NCBI RefSeq assembly: GCF_003073045.1
Contig: NC_037594.1
Location: 34,172,338 to 34,236,337 of the forward strand
Direction: 5' to 3'
Source: Pomacea canaliculata
Lineage: Eukaryota; Mollusca; Gastropoda; Architaenioglossa; Ampullariidae
DNA length: 64,000 nucleotides
Position 1 is the stretch's first letter, and every line of letters begins with the position of its first letter. The notes beneath the pieces are model-generated. The model had not been told where the DNA came from. It did no database searches and saw nothing but the letters and a program-made list of their open reading frames with translations. Shown here one piece after another: positions 61,826 to 64,000 of the stretch. The translations under genes were made by a program, and so were the position numbers.

Positions 61826-64000
61826 CTTTAATGGCGCACTCTGTCCAGTATAGAGTGTATGGGATCATATATATATAATTATAATTATATTGAACTGTTA
61901 TTTATGTCTCCTTACTACTCACCCTTGTAAAATAACACTGTAAATGAACTCTGGGGTTTTTGTTTAATGAAAAGTAAAGGTAGTTTTCTAACTTTTAGGT
62001 CGTTGTGAAAGATTTTATTTGTAAATCTTATAATAATACTACCAAGATAAAAAGACTTTTTACTGTATAGAAACTAATGTCGACTTTGTGCACACCAAAT
62101 ATAGAAATAACTCGCACAGTGCCAGCAAGACACAACCAACGTGCTTCTACAGCTGACTAGTAGAAGACAGCACGAACAGGACCAACAAGATGAATCTCTG
62201 GTGTCTTCACCGCCCCTAGACAGCCCTACCGACTTTCCTTCCTTCATTCTTGTCTGTCGAGCCTCGTATATCAACATGGCTTTGCGAGAAAGCGCAGCGG
62301 ACCGGAACCACATCAATATTATCAATAATTCCCCAATTCCTGCGAACACCAGGCAGACACGTGTAACAGAACCGAATTATCTCCAGTCTTAGTAGCACAG
62401 GGTACACAGGGAGGAGTCTGACCTGCCCATTACAAACACGAGACAACAAGTGGAATGCATCTTAAAAAAATCCAATAGTCCAGCGGCCGTAGAAGAAGTA
62501 AGTGGCTCATCGTGGCTAGGGCACGGCATGTCTCGAGGTTTGTTACAGTCGGCTACAAGCCTGTGGTCAAGCGGCGCAAGGTGTTGAGATCTGAGGAAGA
62601 GTTCTTTATACGGGTACTAATGACCTTAATTAGCTAGAATGTGTACTGGTAATTTTAGTGTCCTTTGTATGGTCTATCATTATATGTTCTCTTACTTTGT
62701 CGCTTGATTTCCGTTTCTCGTCCAGTCACTCTTTCTTTAGTTTGCATTTTGTTTGTTTGTTGTCAGTTTGTTTGATCTTTCTTTCATTCTCGAACTTGTT
62801 TTTGATCACTATCATTTGTAAGTAGGCAGGCACAAGTGGAACTAAAGAGAATTTTGTTCTGGAAGCGATGTACAAGTGCAAGCTGAAGACAGTAAAGTAA
62901 TAACCTCGGCTTCAGCCAGAAGCTATCAGAAGTCTGTCAGCAGAAAAAGCAATGAGCTAATTTCCATTCAAAAAAGAAGCTCCATGCACATAAAATACTG
63001 TGCTGGCGGTCTCGTGTCTAGAATTCGTGAGTGTAAAAGAATAAAATGCTTTCTAAACATAAAAAAACCACCATTAGACTTCATTCGTTTATTTTTTTTT
63101 TAAATAGATGACTACCAAATTTATTTTTATGTCTGCATCTTCGGTGGAATGCACTCCGCCAGGGTCCAGTCAGTCACGGCAGTTCGAGTTAGCGATAAAC
63201 AGATAAACACCTCCACTACGTGATCGTGCCGCTTTTTCACGTAATGGTCCTGGCCACCAGCGTTGCTCTTATCCGTCGCTTCAGCGATGGCACTTGGGCG
63301 CCCCTAGCGGCTCAGATATTAGCTGCGCTTACCTCCCCCTCACGTTGTGGAAGGAGGAGCAGACGTGCCATCGCCTTCCGTCGTCTAAAGAATGGGATTA
63401 CCATTAAGCCCTGACGTAAATGCAGACGACGCTGCGCTGGGCATGACATGGCGACTGAAAATCCACAGACATTAGGCTGGTCCATGAAATTCCAGTCTAG
63501 ACGGCATCTCACTGTGCAAGCCGAGAGACATTTTCTTCCCATTCCTCTGCCCCCTGCCGCCATCCCACCCCTGCTTGACGAATGCACAGCACGTAGTGAG
63601 CAGTGTTTGAGCCAGCTGTGTTCACATCCATGAAAGACTTTGTCGAAGCTTTTATATTATGGAGATCCCTTCCTCTCCATCGGGTACACATAATAAACAA
63701 GAAATTATAGTTTTGTCGGAATCCACATCAATGACGAGCTGGAGTTTCGTCCTGGTACATTGTAAATTGTCCTGGCTTATATACTCATCCGGGACTTATG
63801 TTTTGTCTTAGTCCATCGTTGAAGATGAATAGGTAGGTCCGAGACATATACTCTTAGTTCTCGCTGTGAGCCAGGGCATGTAGCTTCCTCCTACATCAAG
63901 TAAATGAGTCAGGAAATTGGTTTTATTCTTTTATGTAATGTAACGAACAAAGAAATGGAGTTGTGTTCTACTCAATGTAATGATCCAGGAAATATTATAG
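61826..64000. other. Intergenic DNA to the window end, no gene seen
   Basis: Mixed composition, with TA-rich sequence at 61867-61890 and GTTT repeats near 62750. Open frames up to 91 codons at 62074-62392 and 63220-63633 overlap on both strands and have no family features. Confidence 0.4.

Noticed and set aside
62461-62640. tRNA-like or SINE-like text near CGTGGCTAGGGCAC
   Set aside because: No B-box at the proper distance and no second copy seen.

Overview
The window looks like nuclear DNA of an invertebrate animal, most likely a mollusc and perhaps a gastropod. The basis is AT-rich sequence, GT-AG introns, tRNA-derived SINE-like repeats, microsatellites and animal-type genes. CYP20A1, an orphan P450 kept in vertebrates and many invertebrates but missing from insects, fits this. 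The species assignment is inference.

Layout. (1) 1-4000: no gene; a few repeats. (2) 4137-7145, plus strand: a two-exon inhibitor-of-apoptosis gene (two BIR domains, a UBA-like region and a C-terminal RING), with a TATA box and a kappaB-like site just upstream. (3) 9694-16586, plus strand: ten exons whose splice phases all agree and give a protein of about 1437 residues with roughly 14-16 membrane segments. I do not recognise its family. A hAT-type MITE with a target duplication lies in one intron. (4) 19795-26055, minus strand: NSMCE4A, the kleisin subunit of the SMC5/6 complex, ten coding exons, 340 residues. A broken LINE fragment lies in its first intron. (5) 26302-39578, plus strand: CYP20A1, eleven coding exons, 468 residues. 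It is head to head with NSMCE4A, with 246 bp between the start codons. (6) 39579-64000: no convincing gene; intergenic DNA with SINE-like repeats, long CA and AAC microsatellites, and two copies of a ~410-bp element that starts a THAP zinc finger.

The most unusual object is a ~6.3-kb CpG-rich satellite (29404-35662) filling most of CYP20A1 intron 6. Its 21-bp monomer holds the palindromes CTCGCGAG and GCGAGATCTCGC and is open in all six frames. Nine full or partial copies of a different ~110-130-bp block are embedded in it. The full blocks carry YY1-like, ETS-like and CRE motifs (CAAGATGGCC, ACTTCCGG, TGACGTCA). The array therefore looks like a tandem amplification of core-promoter sequence inside a gene. 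I know of no described family with this structure, but I could not search databases.

The genes do not form one pathway. The one clear arrangement is the divergent NSMCE4A/CYP20A1 pair, which may share regulatory DNA.
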